From contig ONAR01000004.1 in NCBI GenBank assembly GCA_900315835.1, positions 1 to 64,000 of the forward strand: a stretch of DNA of 64,000 nt. Direction: 5' to 3'. The DNA is from an uncultured Prevotella sp. (GTDB lineage: Bacteria; Bacteroidota; Bacteroidia; Bacteroidales; Bacteroidaceae). The position numbers and the translations under genes were made by a program. The notes beneath the pieces were generated by a model. That model searched no databases. It was not told the origin of the DNA and saw only the letters and a list, made by a program, of their open reading frames with translations. This document shows, piece after piece, positions 27,117 through 35,758 of the stretch (the first letter of the stretch is position 1; every line of letters begins with the position of its first letter).

Positions 27117-28142
27117 TTATCTTATGCAATTTGCATTATATGGCTCCTTTTTAAAGATATTGTAATAGAAACAGTCTCTCAAGATGAAATAGCCTTCTTC
27201 CTGCAATCGGAAGAGCAGCCAATGGCGATGGAGGGGCCTATAGCCGAACTTGCGCCTGAGATGGGGGCTTAATCGCTGTGGCTCAATGCGCTGCCAGCAG
27301 TCGCGGATGACGCCGAGCCCGTAGCGGTTGTCGGCTTTGCTGAGTTGGCGCCGGTGGAGAAAATAGAACTGATAGAGGCCAACGACGTTGAGCCACATCT
27401 CGTTTTCCCAGCGGTTGAGCACGTCGTCGCCCACGTTGAGGGCGATGAGCTGCCGCTTCATGCTGCGGTTGGCCAAGAGCAGGTTATAGCGCGAGCGGTT
27501 GATGGCGGCCGAAGTGGAGCCGGGGTGCTGGTAATAGAAATAGCGCCCCTCGCAGCATCTCACCTCGCGCGAGGCCAGATAGTGCAGTCGTGTGGTGTTG
27601 TCGTCGCTGAACGAGCGGCAACTTTCGTCGTAGGGATAACGCTTGTGGATGGCGGTGCGCACGGCGTAGACGCCGTGGATGGTCCAGTCGAGGCTGTCGA
27701 TGAAGGCCTCCTTGCCGCACTTCACGGTGAAGGGCTTCATGGGATAGAAGTGGTCGCGCGAGGCGTCGGCATAGCGCAGGCGCACGGTGAACAGCACGCT
27801 GTCGGTCAGCGGATGGGCCTCAAACACCGCGGCCGCACTGCTGAGGGCATCGGGTGCAAAGGCGTCGTCGCTGTCGAGAAAGGTGGTGTATTGCCCCGTA
27901 GCCAGCGCGAGTCCGATGTTGCGGGCGTGGGCCTGACCGCGGTTCTCGTCGAGATGGCGGATGATGAAGCGCCGGTCGCGCTCGGCGTAGCGGCTGAGGA
28001 TGGCCCAGGAACCGTCGGTTGAGGCGTCGTCGATGCAGATGGCCTCGAAGTCGGTCAGCGTCTGGGCACGCAGCGAGTCGAGGCAGCGTGGCAGCGTGGC
28101 GGCAGCGTTGTAGACGGCGACCAGGACGCTGAACTTAGCCAT
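27117..28142 (-). CDS. Family 2 glycosyltransferase
   Basis: GT-A fold enzyme of 341 aa: N-terminal FSVLVAVYNAAATLPRCLDSL, the nucleotide-binding CIDDASTDGS (D38-D39), and the metal-binding LDSDD (D90-D93). The C-terminal 130 residues, rich in Trp, Arg and aromatic residues, are not recognisable. Its start overlaps the end of the flippase gene by 8 bp. A flippase next to a GT2 suggests a minimal surface-glycan module, although no polymerase is present. Confidence 0.9.
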   Translation of the reverse strand: MAKFSVLVAVYNAAATLPRCLDSLRAQTLTDFEAICIDDASTDGSWAILSRYAERDRRFIIRHLDENRGQAHARNIGLALATGQYTTFLDSDDAFAPDALSSAAAVFEAHPLTDSVLFTVRLRYADASRDHFYPMKPFTVKCGKEAFIDSLDWTIHGVYAVRTAIHKRYPYDESCRSFSDDNTTRLHYLASREVRCCEGRYFYYQHPGSTSAAINRSRYNLLLANRSMKRQLIALNVGDDVLNRWENEMWLNVVGLYQFYFLHRRQLSKADNRYGLGVIRDCWQRIEPQRLSPHLRRKFGYRPLHRHWLLFRLQEEGYFILRDCFYYNIFKKEPYNANCIR

Positions 28143-29619
28143 TGCGCCTCCTTTGCAACAGTTGTTTGACCTTTTCTAAGATGTCGGTATTTCGGGAGAG
28201 AAACAGCAGCGACACGGTGGTGCTCAGCAGAAAGCATACGGCGCCGATGCCCCAATAAGCCACGCCGTTAGTCAACTTGACGATAGCGAAGGTGAGGCAG
28301 ACGATGAGCAGGTGGATGAGGATGATAATCCACGTGGTGCGGCTCATGCGGAAGTCGTATTTCACACCCATGTAGACGTTGAGCATGATGAAGTCGAACA
28401 CAGCCGCGGCGAGCAGTCCCACGCCCGCGCCCACCAGTCCGTAGGTGGCGTAGCACCAGATGGTGGCTCCGGCTGCGACGGCGTCATAGATCAGCTCCAT
28501 GAGCAGATACGTCAGCGAATCGCCTTTGGCCAGTGGAATATAGGCCACGGGCAGTTTGGCGGCGCGCAGCGAGACGGCGAGGATGAGCAGTTGCGTCATG
28601 GGCAGCGCCGGCAGAAACGCGTGGCTGAGCAGTAGCGGCAGTACGATGGGCAGCGCCAGGAGCAGGGCCACAAGCATCGGCGCCACGAGAATCATCGAAA
28701 TCTCGATCTGCCGGTCGACGACCATGGAGAGGGGTTTGCCATTGCCCTGCACCACTGAGAGGCGGGGGAAATAGTCGGTCTCCATGGCTGAGAACACCAT
28801 GCCGGCGTAGACCATCGTAAGCATGTAACCGGCGTTGAACAGACCTAAGTCGCTCAGTGTGCTGCTGTGGCTGATGAACGAGCGGATGGCAAAGTCGGCG
28901 CAGCTTCCGAGAAACCCGGCGAGGGTGAAGGCGATGCCGAGGCGTATCATGCTCACGCCGCGGCCGAAGAACTGCTTCTTCAAGAAGCTTTTGACGGGGT
29001 AGTGGCGCCACGAATAGCTGATGGTGACGATGCATTGCGACAACGCCAGCAGGAAGAGCGAGGGCACGATGGCTTGCTCGCCCCAGATGTAATACAGCGG
29101 CACCGAGATGAAGAGGGCGCAGACGACATTGATGACCGAAATGGTGGCCAACTGCCGCAGCATGCGGGTGCCCTTGAGCACCGCCAGCTCACCCCCCGTG
29201 ATGGCCGTCAGGGCGACGACTGGCGACAAAAGAATGAAATGCAGGGTGTGGTCGCCCCAACTGAACGTCCACTTGTTGAGTAGCGGACTGGCAGCCACGC
29301 AGACAAGCAGACCAAGCGCGGCCACGAGCATGCTCCAGTACCTCACGATGCCGATGCCCTCGTCGAGGCGCCGTTGGTCGCCGTCGTGGTAGGCCTCTGA
29401 GATGTCGCGCACGCCGCTCATCGAGATGCCGAGCGACGTGGTGTCCGACACCATCTTGATGGTGGAGTTGAACAGTGAGACGAGTCCGACGCCGTCGGGA
29501 CCGAGCAGCAAGGCCACAAGTTTGCTGCGTACAAGGCTAATCAATATATTGATGCCCTGTACGCCGCCGAAGATACCTGTGTATTTTAAGATGTGGCTGT
29601 AGCTGTCGTCTTTGTCCAT
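28135..29619 (-). CDS. Wzx-type oligosaccharide/O-antigen flippase
   Basis: A 494-aa polytopic protein of the MOP/PST superfamily with about 12-14 predicted helices. It starts MDKDDSYSHILKYTGIFGG; the open frame extends to 29883 only because it overlaps trpS in another frame. The N-terminal block LLGPDGVGLVSLFNSTIKMVS and the pattern of paired helices resemble O-antigen translocases. It lies 20 bp after trpS and overlaps the GT2 gene, so it probably moves a lipid-linked glycan across the inner membrane. Substrate unknown. Confidence 0.88.
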   Translation of the reverse strand: MDKDDSYSHILKYTGIFGGVQGINILISLVRSKLVALLLGPDGVGLVSLFNSTIKMVSDTTSLGISMSGVRDISEAYHDGDQRRLDEGIGIVRYWSMLVAALGLLVCVAASPLLNKWTFSWGDHTLHFILLSPVVALTAITGGELAVLKGTRMLRQLATISVINVVCALFISVPLYYIWGEQAIVPSLFLLALSQCIVTISYSWRHYPVKSFLKKQFFGRGVSMIRLGIAFTLAGFLGSCADFAIRSFISHSSTLSDLGLFNAGYMLTMVYAGMVFSAMETDYFPRLSVVQGNGKPLSMVVDRQIEISMILVAPMLVALLLALPIVLPLLLSHAFLPALPMTQLLILAVSLRAAKLPVAYIPLAKGDSLTYLLMELIYDAVAAGATIWCYATYGLVGAGVGLLAAAVFDFIMLNVYMGVKYDFRMSRTTWIIILIHLLIVCLTFAIVKLTNGVAYWGIGAVCFLLSTTVSLLFLSRNTDILEKVKQLLQRRRNG

Positions 29620-29639
29620 TTTCAGAGGCTGTCCCGTCC

Positions 29640-30740
29640 TTACTTGGTCTGGTTGGCGCTGAACTTTGCCGTCTGCTCCTTGATGAGCTCCTCGTCCTCG
29701 AAATAGTTGATACGCATGGCTTTGCGCACCTCGTCCATGGTCTGTGCGGCCACTTCGCGGGCGCTCTCTGAGCCTTTCTTGAGGATGTTGAATACCTCGG
29801 GTATGTCCTTTTCGTATTCTCTGCGGCGCTCTCTGATGGGGTCGAGCATGCGGTTGATAATCTTGTTGAGCAGCTTCTTGCACTTCATGTCGCCGATGCC
29901 GCCGTGGGTGTAGGCCGCCTTCAGTTCGTCGAGGTTGTGGAACTCAGGCCAGAAGTCGGCGAAGTCCTGGTCGGTGGCGAAGGCGTCGAGATAGGTAAAC
30001 ACGGCGTTGCCCTCTACATGGCCGGGGTCGGAGACGTTGAGATGGGTGGGGTCGGTATACATGCCCTTGACCTGCTTCCACACGGTGTCGGCGTCGTCGG
30101 AGAGGTAGATGCAGTTGCCGAGGCTCTTCGACATCTTCTCCTTGCCGTCGGTGCCGGGCAGGCGCCGGGCGGTGGCGTTCTCGGGCAGCATAATCTGCGG
30201 CTCCACGAGTACGGGCGCATAAATCTGGTTGAAGCGGTTGACGAGCTCACGCGTCAGCTCCAGCATCGGCTCCTGATCCTCGCCGGCGGGCACCGTAGTG
30301 GCCTTGAAAGCGGCGATGTCGGCAGCCTGCGACACGGGGTAGCAGAAGAAGCCCAAGGGGATGGAGTTGTTCTCGAAGCCGCGCATCTTCACCTCCGTCT
30401 TCACGGTGGGGTTGCGCTGCACACGGCTCACGCTGACGATGTTCATCAGATACACCGTCAGTTCGGCCAGCTCAGGGATGCGGCTCTGTATATATAAGGT
30501 GCATTTGTTGGGGTCGAGACCTACCGAGAGGTAGTCGAGCGCCACGTTGACGATGTTCTCGCGTATCTTGTCGGGGTTGTCGGCATTATCGGTGAGTGCC
30601 TGCACATCGGCCATGAAGACGAACATGCGGTCGTAGTTGCCCTCGTTTTGCAGCTGCACGCGGCGGCGCAGGCTGCCCACATAGTGTCCCAAGTGGAGGC
30701 GGCCAGTTGGGCGGTCGCCTGTAAGAATGATTTTTCCCAT
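29640..30740 (-). CDS. trpS: Tryptophanyl-tRNA synthetase
   Basis: Charges tRNA-Trp. The 366-aa protein has the HIGH-type motif HLGH at 16-19 within PTGRLHLGHYVGSL and the KMSKS motif EKMSKSLGN near residue 203. The length is slightly above the 330-residue average because of a central insertion. It lies in a leftward run between the DUF3108 gene and the flippase; the upstream gap (160 bp) carries short repeats. Confidence 0.96.
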   Translation of the reverse strand: MGKIILTGDRPTGRLHLGHYVGSLRRRVQLQNEGNYDRMFVFMADVQALTDNADNPDKIRENIVNVALDYLSVGLDPNKCTLYIQSRIPELAELTVYLMNIVSVSRVQRNPTVKTEVKMRGFENNSIPLGFFCYPVSQAADIAAFKATTVPAGEDQEPMLELTRELVNRFNQIYAPVLVEPQIMLPENATARRLPGTDGKEKMSKSLGNCIYLSDDADTVWKQVKGMYTDPTHLNVSDPGHVEGNAVFTYLDAFATDQDFADFWPEFHNLDELKAAYTHGGIGDMKCKKLLNKIINRMLDPIRERRREYEKDIPEVFNILKKGSESAREVAAQTMDEVRKAMRINYFEDEELIKEQTAKFSANQTK

Positions 30741-30764
30741 ATTGTTGTGTAATATTGTTTTACA

Positions 30765-30898
30765 AGAAGTCCGGAAGTCCGGAAGTCCAGGAGTCCGGTC
30801 ATATGCTTAAGCTCTGATAGTTGGGTGTCATTATTGTAATGACTGGACTTCCGTACTTCAGGACTTCTGTACTTCAGGACTTCTGTACTTCCGTACTA
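30765..30898. repeat. Short-unit repeats between trpS and the DUF3108 gene
   Basis: Left block about 30766-30799: AAGTCCGG-type 8-9 bp units. Right block about 30843-30898: alternating 8-bp units ACTTCAGG/ACTTCTGT, in inverted sense to the left block, so the two blocks can pair. The right end (TGTACTTCCGTACT) is shared with the array beyond the tyrS stop at about 18729-18742. Confidence 0.75.
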
Positions 30899-30899
30899 C

Positions 30900-31724
30900 T
30901 TATTTCACCAGTGCGTCAACGGGGTGACGCAGTCCGGTCATGCCAGTCAGATAAGCCTTGGCCGAGCCGAAGCGCAGGTGCATGTCGAGTCTCACGGGCA
31001 CGTGGTTGTCGTCGTCGGTGACATAGAAGTCGACGATTTTCTTGTAACCCTTGCCGTTCTCATTTTCCATGTAGGCGAGCTTCAGGCAGCGGTAGGTGTG
31101 CTTGTTGTCGGCCTTGACGTTGACCTTACCCTGGTATCTGAGCTGCGCGGGATAGCGCTTGACGCCGTCGACGATGGGGAAGCTGACGACGTAGCCCTTG
31201 GTCCACCCCGTGGGGTTGAACGAGCGGGCGCGCAGGAAGATGCTCATCATGTCGAACACGCAGTCGTTGTAGGTGTGCTGCTCATAAACGTTCTCGCCGG
31301 TGTGGCGCAGGCGGTGCTGCTTGACGTGGCATTTGCCTTCTGGATAGGAATAGTGCACCTCGTCGACGGTGTAGCGCTTGCCCTCGAGGGCGCCCTTACG
31401 GTAATAGAGCGGTGCGAGGTCGGTGGTGTTGTAGCAGAGCAGCGTATCGCGCAACACGAAGAAGCGGTCGGCGCGCTTGTTGCCGCGGGTGGTGAGGCTG
31501 CCGCGGTAGGCCTGATGTCCGCGGTAGGTGGTCTGGTCGGTGTCGAACGATGCCGTACCTACGGTGACCCAAACGAACTGCCAGTTGAAATATAGGTTGT
31601 AAGAGAGCCGTTCGCCCGACTTAAATGCCGTGTTGCGGAACGCGCACTGTGCCGATGCCGCTGTGGCCGTAAGGCAGAGCAGCAGCGTGGCGGCGAAGAT
31701 TTTCAGTTGATGTAATATAAGCAT
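30900..31724 (-). CDS. DUF3108 exported protein
   Basis: A 274-aa protein with a signal peptide (about 1-24, ending ASAQ) and a beta-rich body with the DUF3108 opening FKSGERLSYNLYFNWQFVWVTVG. The start ATG at 31724 was chosen because the signal peptide begins there; the upstream open frame overlaps the lipoprotein gene. DUF3108 proteins are periplasmic or outer-membrane associated with no known reaction. It follows the Ig-like lipoprotein gene by 29 bp, a pairing common in Bacteroidales as far as I recall. Confidence 0.82.
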   Translation of the reverse strand: MLILHQLKIFAATLLLCLTATAASAQCAFRNTAFKSGERLSYNLYFNWQFVWVTVGTASFDTDQTTYRGHQAYRGSLTTRGNKRADRFFVLRDTLLCYNTTDLAPLYYRKGALEGKRYTVDEVHYSYPEGKCHVKQHRLRHTGENVYEQHTYNDCVFDMMSIFLRARSFNPTGWTKGYVVSFPIVDGVKRYPAQLRYQGKVNVKADNKHTYRCLKLAYMENENGKGYKKIVDFYVTDDDNHVPVRLDMHLRFGSAKAYLTGMTGLRHPVDALVK

Positions 31725-31753
31725 GATAACTTCCTTAATAAGCAGTCGGCGGG

Positions 31754-33718
31754 CTATCTGACGCCCGTCTGATTGGCTATATATTCGATGCCGAGCTTTT
31801 TGGCGCGCTCGGCGTTGCGATGCTGGATTGATTTCTCCTTGTCGGCTTTCTGCTTGGTGATGGCGCTTGGCTTCTGTCGCCAGAGCTCGGTGGCCGTTGG
31901 GTTCCACGACAGCGTGAGGTCCCATTTCTCGCGGCATTCGATGACGTCAGGGTCGTAGTAGACGTCCTCGGGCTGCAGGTTCTTGTCGAAGTCGCCGGTA
32001 TCCCAGCGGCCGTTGTTGTTGGCGTCGACGATGATGCGCAGGTAGTATTTGCCACCTTTGAGATAGTAGAACTCGGCCTGCCCGTTGTCGGTCAGCGTCT
32101 CCTTGGCCACATTGCCCGAGTTGTCGAGCAGTTGGGCGATGACGTGTTTGCCGGCCATGCCGTTGAGCGTCATCAGCAGCGAGGCGTACGACGTGGCCGC
32201 AGGCACCTTCAGTCCCTGCTTTATCTTCTTGCTGACGTCGCCGTAGATGGAGGCGAAGGCGGTGCTGTCGGCCTCGAGGCTGTATTCGGTGTCGGGGCGC
32301 CATTCAGCGCGCAGGGTGTAGGTCTCGGCGTCGACGGCCGTCAGTTCGTAAGGCTCTCGGTACCACAGCGAGTCGCCCGCGGGGTGGGAGTAGAGGTGGA
32401 TGTGGGCCGTATCGACGGGCATCAGCGGCAGCTCGGCCTTGAAGGTGACGTTCTGGTCGGGGCTCATCTCACCCGACGGCTTGATGCTCAGCGCCAGCTC
32501 GGGCGGTGGCATGATGGAGTCGTAAGGCTCGCCGCGCTTCTTCAGCTTATCCTGCTTCTTCTGCCAGTCCTCGCGCTTCTTCTGCAGGTCCTTCATGCGC
32601 TTGGCGTAGCTCACCTTCGACAGCATCGTCAGCGTGTCGGTCTGCAGACGCAGCACGCCCGTGGTGTCGGTGATGTGGTGGGTGACGGCCATCGTCAGCG
32701 TGTCCTGGTTGACCAGCGCCGTGTCGCGCAGCCAATAGGTGATGGTGTCGCGCTTGAGCGACGACTGTATGAGGAAGGCGTTGTCGGCGTTGAAGTTGAG
32801 GCCGTGGATCTGCGGCAGGATGGAGTCGCCGTAGCTATAATATAAGGTGAAGTGGTTGGCGTCGGGCCGCTCGCTCTTGGTGAGATAGCGGTCGGTGACC
32901 ACCTCATTGAAGGCCCTGAGACAGATGTTGTCGGGCAGGAAATGAGTGTAGCCCACGCGCGTGATGTCCTTGATGTGGAGCGAGTCCACCCATGTGGTAT
33001 CCTGGCGGGTGTCGGGCTTCGACGTAGGGATGACGATGTCGCGGTTGTAGGCGAGCATCTCGCTGCGCTGGTTGAACATGTAGTTGCCGTCGGCATCCTG
33101 CAGGGCGTAGATGCGGTAGTGGCCGGGCGCCACGCCCTTGATGGTGAAGCGGCCGCGCGAGTCGGTGCGCGATACGCGCAGCATCGGCTTCTTGTGGAAC
33201 GCCGAGTCGGCGAGGTCGTCGTAGAGTCCGACGAGGATGCCCTTCACCGGTTCGAGGTCCTGCGCCGATAAGACGTAGCCCGACACCTGCAGGGTGTCGA
33301 TATGGTCGCCGGTGGAGAAGCTGTAGGTATAGTTGCCGAGGGGATTGCCCTCGTTGTTGTCGCTGATGGCGCTGGAGAAGTCGATGGTGTAGGTGGTGTT
33401 GGGCTTGAGCGAGTCGGCCAGCGAGACGACGATGCGCTTGCCCTGCCCCTTGATCTCGGGAGCCTCAAGCTGTGGCGGCGACACGACGACGTTCTCTGTC
33501 GGGTTGTCTATCTTGATGAACTCGTCGAAGTTGATGTAAATCTTTCGCTTGTTCACATTGGTGGCCTGGTCGGCGGGTTCGGCGCCGATGACGTGGGGCG
33601 GGGTCTCGTCGTACCATCCGCCGTCGGGTGAGCCCATCCTGGCGCAGGAGTACACCATGAGCAGCACCCCTGCGGCGAGGCAGCCTACCAATGCGTTAAG
33701 CAGTTGCCTTGACTTCAT
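31754..33718 (-). CDS. Lipoprotein with N-terminal Ig-like (SbsA/Big_5 type) domain
   Basis: A 654-aa exported lipoprotein: lipobox VYSC with Cys at about residue 25, then a Big_5/SbsA Ig-like domain (PPHVIGAEPADQATNVNKRK to about 135) and a carboxypeptidase-regulatory-like beta-sandwich (about 140-220). A Lys-rich coiled stretch (LQKKREDWQKKQDKLKKR, near 385) sits before the C-terminal half. The function is not known; a structural envelope role is plausible. It is 4 bp from the GH3-family gene upstream and in the same run as DUF3108. Confidence 0.85.
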   Translation of the reverse strand: MKSRQLLNALVGCLAAGVLLMVYSCARMGSPDGGWYDETPPHVIGAEPADQATNVNKRKIYINFDEFIKIDNPTENVVVSPPQLEAPEIKGQGKRIVVSLADSLKPNTTYTIDFSSAISDNNEGNPLGNYTYSFSTGDHIDTLQVSGYVLSAQDLEPVKGILVGLYDDLADSAFHKKPMLRVSRTDSRGRFTIKGVAPGHYRIYALQDADGNYMFNQRSEMLAYNRDIVIPTSKPDTRQDTTWVDSLHIKDITRVGYTHFLPDNICLRAFNEVVTDRYLTKSERPDANHFTLYYSYGDSILPQIHGLNFNADNAFLIQSSLKRDTITYWLRDTALVNQDTLTMAVTHHITDTTGVLRLQTDTLTMLSKVSYAKRMKDLQKKREDWQKKQDKLKKRGEPYDSIMPPPELALSIKPSGEMSPDQNVTFKAELPLMPVDTAHIHLYSHPAGDSLWYREPYELTAVDAETYTLRAEWRPDTEYSLEADSTAFASIYGDVSKKIKQGLKVPAATSYASLLMTLNGMAGKHVIAQLLDNSGNVAKETLTDNGQAEFYYLKGGKYYLRIIVDANNNGRWDTGDFDKNLQPEDVYYDPDVIECREKWDLTLSWNPTATELWRQKPSAITKQKADKEKSIQHRNAERAKKLGIEYIANQTGVR

Positions 33719-33722
33719 AGGC

Positions 33723-35237
33723 TTATTCGGTTTGGTTCATCTCAAGAAGCTCATCCATGTTCTTGCGCGAGTTGCTCAGGCGCGGCACCTTATGCTGTCC
33801 GCCGAGCTTGCCCTTGGCCTTCATCCAGTCGTTGAACAACCCCGGCCGGGCCTTTACCACCTCGAGGTGCTGCAGCGTCACATCGTGGAAGCGCTTGGCC
33901 TCGTAGTCGGAATTGATCTCCTGCAGCTTACGGTCGAGCAGGTCGCTGAACTGCTTCAGGTCGGCGGGTTCCTTGGCAAACTCAATGAGCCACTGGTGGC
34001 GGCACTTCGCGTTCTCGTCCATGTAGACGGGTGCGGCCGTGTATTCCGACACCTGCGCGCCGGTCTGCTCGCAGGCGTAGGCCAGTCCCTTCTCGGCGTT
34101 GTCCTGGATGAGTTCCTCGCCGAAGGCATTGATAAACGACTTCGTGCGGCCGGTGATGACGAACTTATACGGTCGGACGGAGGTGAACATCACGGTGTCG
34201 CCAATCATGTAGCGCCACAGTCCGCACGAGGTGCTGATCATCATGGCGTAGTTCTTGTTGACCTCTACGCCCTCTAACGGCACCACGGTGGGGTTGGACT
34301 TGCCCACCTCCTCCAGTGGAATGAATTCATAGAAGACGCCGTAGTCGAGCATGAGGAGCATCGAGTGGTCCTTGGGATCGTCCTGAATGCCGAAGAAACC
34401 CTCCGAGGCGTTATAGGTCTCCATGTAGTGCATCTTCGGCGAGGTGATAATTTCCTCGTATTGCTTGCGGTAGGGCGTGAAGGCGATGCCGCCGTGGAAG
34501 AACACCTCCAGGTTGGGCCACACGTCCTCGATGTGTTTCTTGCCCGATACCTCCAACACGCGCACGAGCACGCTGAGCATCCACGAGGGTACGCCCGAGA
34601 TGTTGGTCACGTTGCTCTTCAGACATTCGTGGGCAATGCGGTCGCGCTTCAGCTCGAAGTCGCTGAGCAGGGCCGTATGTTTCTTGGGCACGCGGAAGAG
34701 GTTGGCAATGGGGTTGATGTTCTCAATGAGGATGGCGCTGAGGTCGCCGACGAGCGATCCCTCGACGTTGTAGTTGGGCGAGTGGCTGCCGCCGAGGATG
34801 AGCGACTTTCCGTCGAACATCCGGCTGTCGGGGTTGTTGCGCAGGTAGTACACCACCACGTCGGTGCCGCCTTTATAATGGATGTTGCGCAGACCATCGT
34901 AGGAGACGGGTATGAACTTCGACTTGTCGTTGGTCGTTCCCGACGACTTGGCGTACCATTTCACCAGTCCCGGCCACAGCACGTTCTGCTCGCCGTGGCG
35001 CATGCGGTCGATGTCGCCTTTGAGTTCCTCGTAGGTGTTGACGGGAATGTTCTTGGCGAAATCGTCGTAGTTGTCGATGCTGTCGAACATGTGGTTGCGC
35101 CCGTATTCCGTTTCCCTTCCTTTCTGAACGAGGTATTTCAGCACCGAGTGCTGCAGTTCGTCGGGTGAGGTGTAATGCTTTATAAGTTCTTTCTGCCGGG
35201 GCAAAAACAACTTGCTTGCAATCTTGGTAAGACTCAT
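33723..35237 (-). CDS. GH3 auxin-responsive-promoter family adenylating enzyme
   Basis: A 504-aa protein of the GH3 (acyl-adenylate, ANL superfamily) family, which in plants conjugates amino acids to acyl acids; bacterial members are mostly uncharacterised. The ATP-binding loop is AKSSGTTNDKSKFIPVS near residue 90, and YNASEGFFGIQDD near 276 and the adenylate-binding FVITGRTKSFINAFGEEL near 360 match the family. It heads a leftward run with a good promoter and is followed by envelope genes, which hints at a lipid or cell-surface role. Confidence 0.87.
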   Translation of the reverse strand: MSLTKIASKLFLPRQKELIKHYTSPDELQHSVLKYLVQKGRETEYGRNHMFDSIDNYDDFAKNIPVNTYEELKGDIDRMRHGEQNVLWPGLVKWYAKSSGTTNDKSKFIPVSYDGLRNIHYKGGTDVVVYYLRNNPDSRMFDGKSLILGGSHSPNYNVEGSLVGDLSAILIENINPIANLFRVPKKHTALLSDFELKRDRIAHECLKSNVTNISGVPSWMLSVLVRVLEVSGKKHIEDVWPNLEVFFHGGIAFTPYRKQYEEIITSPKMHYMETYNASEGFFGIQDDPKDHSMLLMLDYGVFYEFIPLEEVGKSNPTVVPLEGVEVNKNYAMMISTSCGLWRYMIGDTVMFTSVRPYKFVITGRTKSFINAFGEELIQDNAEKGLAYACEQTGAQVSEYTAAPVYMDENAKCRHQWLIEFAKEPADLKQFSDLLDRKLQEINSDYEAKRFHDVTLQHLEVVKARPGLFNDWMKAKGKLGGQHKVPRLSNSRKNMDELLEMNQTE

Positions 35238-35265
35238 TTGTGCACAATAATCTTAATATAGGCTG

Positions 35266-35297
35266 CAAATTTAACTAAAACCTTTGAGACGGGGCAA
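35266..35297 (-). promoter_or_regulatory. Promoter of the GH3-family gene run
   Basis: TTG (35297-35295), 21-bp spacer, TAAATTTG (35273-35266) on the minus strand, 28 bp before the ATG at 35237. Confidence 0.7.
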
Positions 35298-35357
35298 CAA
35301 TTAAGTTATTTTTACATGCCGGGGCGGGTGCGGACGTGGTGGGAGAGGGGTGTCGCC

Positions 35358-35735
35358 TTACTCATAGAGATGGAAGTAGCGCTCCATCATCTGCCATTTC
35401 TCGTTGCTCGTGGCGCCGGGTTTGCAGCCCTGGAGCTTGCCGACGGTGTCCTCCCATTCGGCCTGCCGGGGCAGGGTGGCGAGGCGTGCCATGGCCTTGT
35501 CCCAGTCGAAATCGGCGGGTGCCACGACGATCATCACCAGGTGATTGCCGACGATATACAGGTCCATCTCGAGGATACCCACCTCGCGGATGCCTTTTAC
35601 GATTTCGGGCCAGTGGCCCTCTTTGGAGTGCAGCCGCCGGTATTCGCGGATGGCGTCGGCGTCGTTGGGCAGCTCCAGATACTGAACATAGCGTTTGACC
35701 TCAAACGGGTACTGTGGTTGAATGATTCCTTCCAT
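35358..35735 (-). CDS. rhaM: L-rhamnose mutarotase family protein
   Basis: A 125-aa dimeric alpha/beta-barrel type mutarotase that interconverts anomers of rhamnose or a related sugar. Visible are the N-terminal KRYVQYLELPNDADAIREYRRLH with the conserved Tyr and His, and a C-terminal WQMMERYFHL typical of RhaM/FucU-like proteins. It sits 23 bp downstream of the GH20 gene. No rhamnose or fucose catabolic gene lies nearby, so it may serve sugars released by the neighbouring glycosidases. Confidence 0.88.
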   Translation of the reverse strand: MEGIIQPQYPFEVKRYVQYLELPNDADAIREYRRLHSKEGHWPEIVKGIREVGILEMDLYIVGNHLVMIVVAPADFDWDKAMARLATLPRQAEWEDTVGKLQGCKPGATSNEKWQMMERYFHLYE

Positions 35736-35758
35736 GTCTGCTTTCTATATGATGGTAG

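Noticed and set aside
29620-29883. N-terminal extension of the flippase
   Set aside because: It overlaps the end of trpS in a different frame and is Gln/Arg-rich, unlike a membrane protein; ATG 29619 begins the first family segment.
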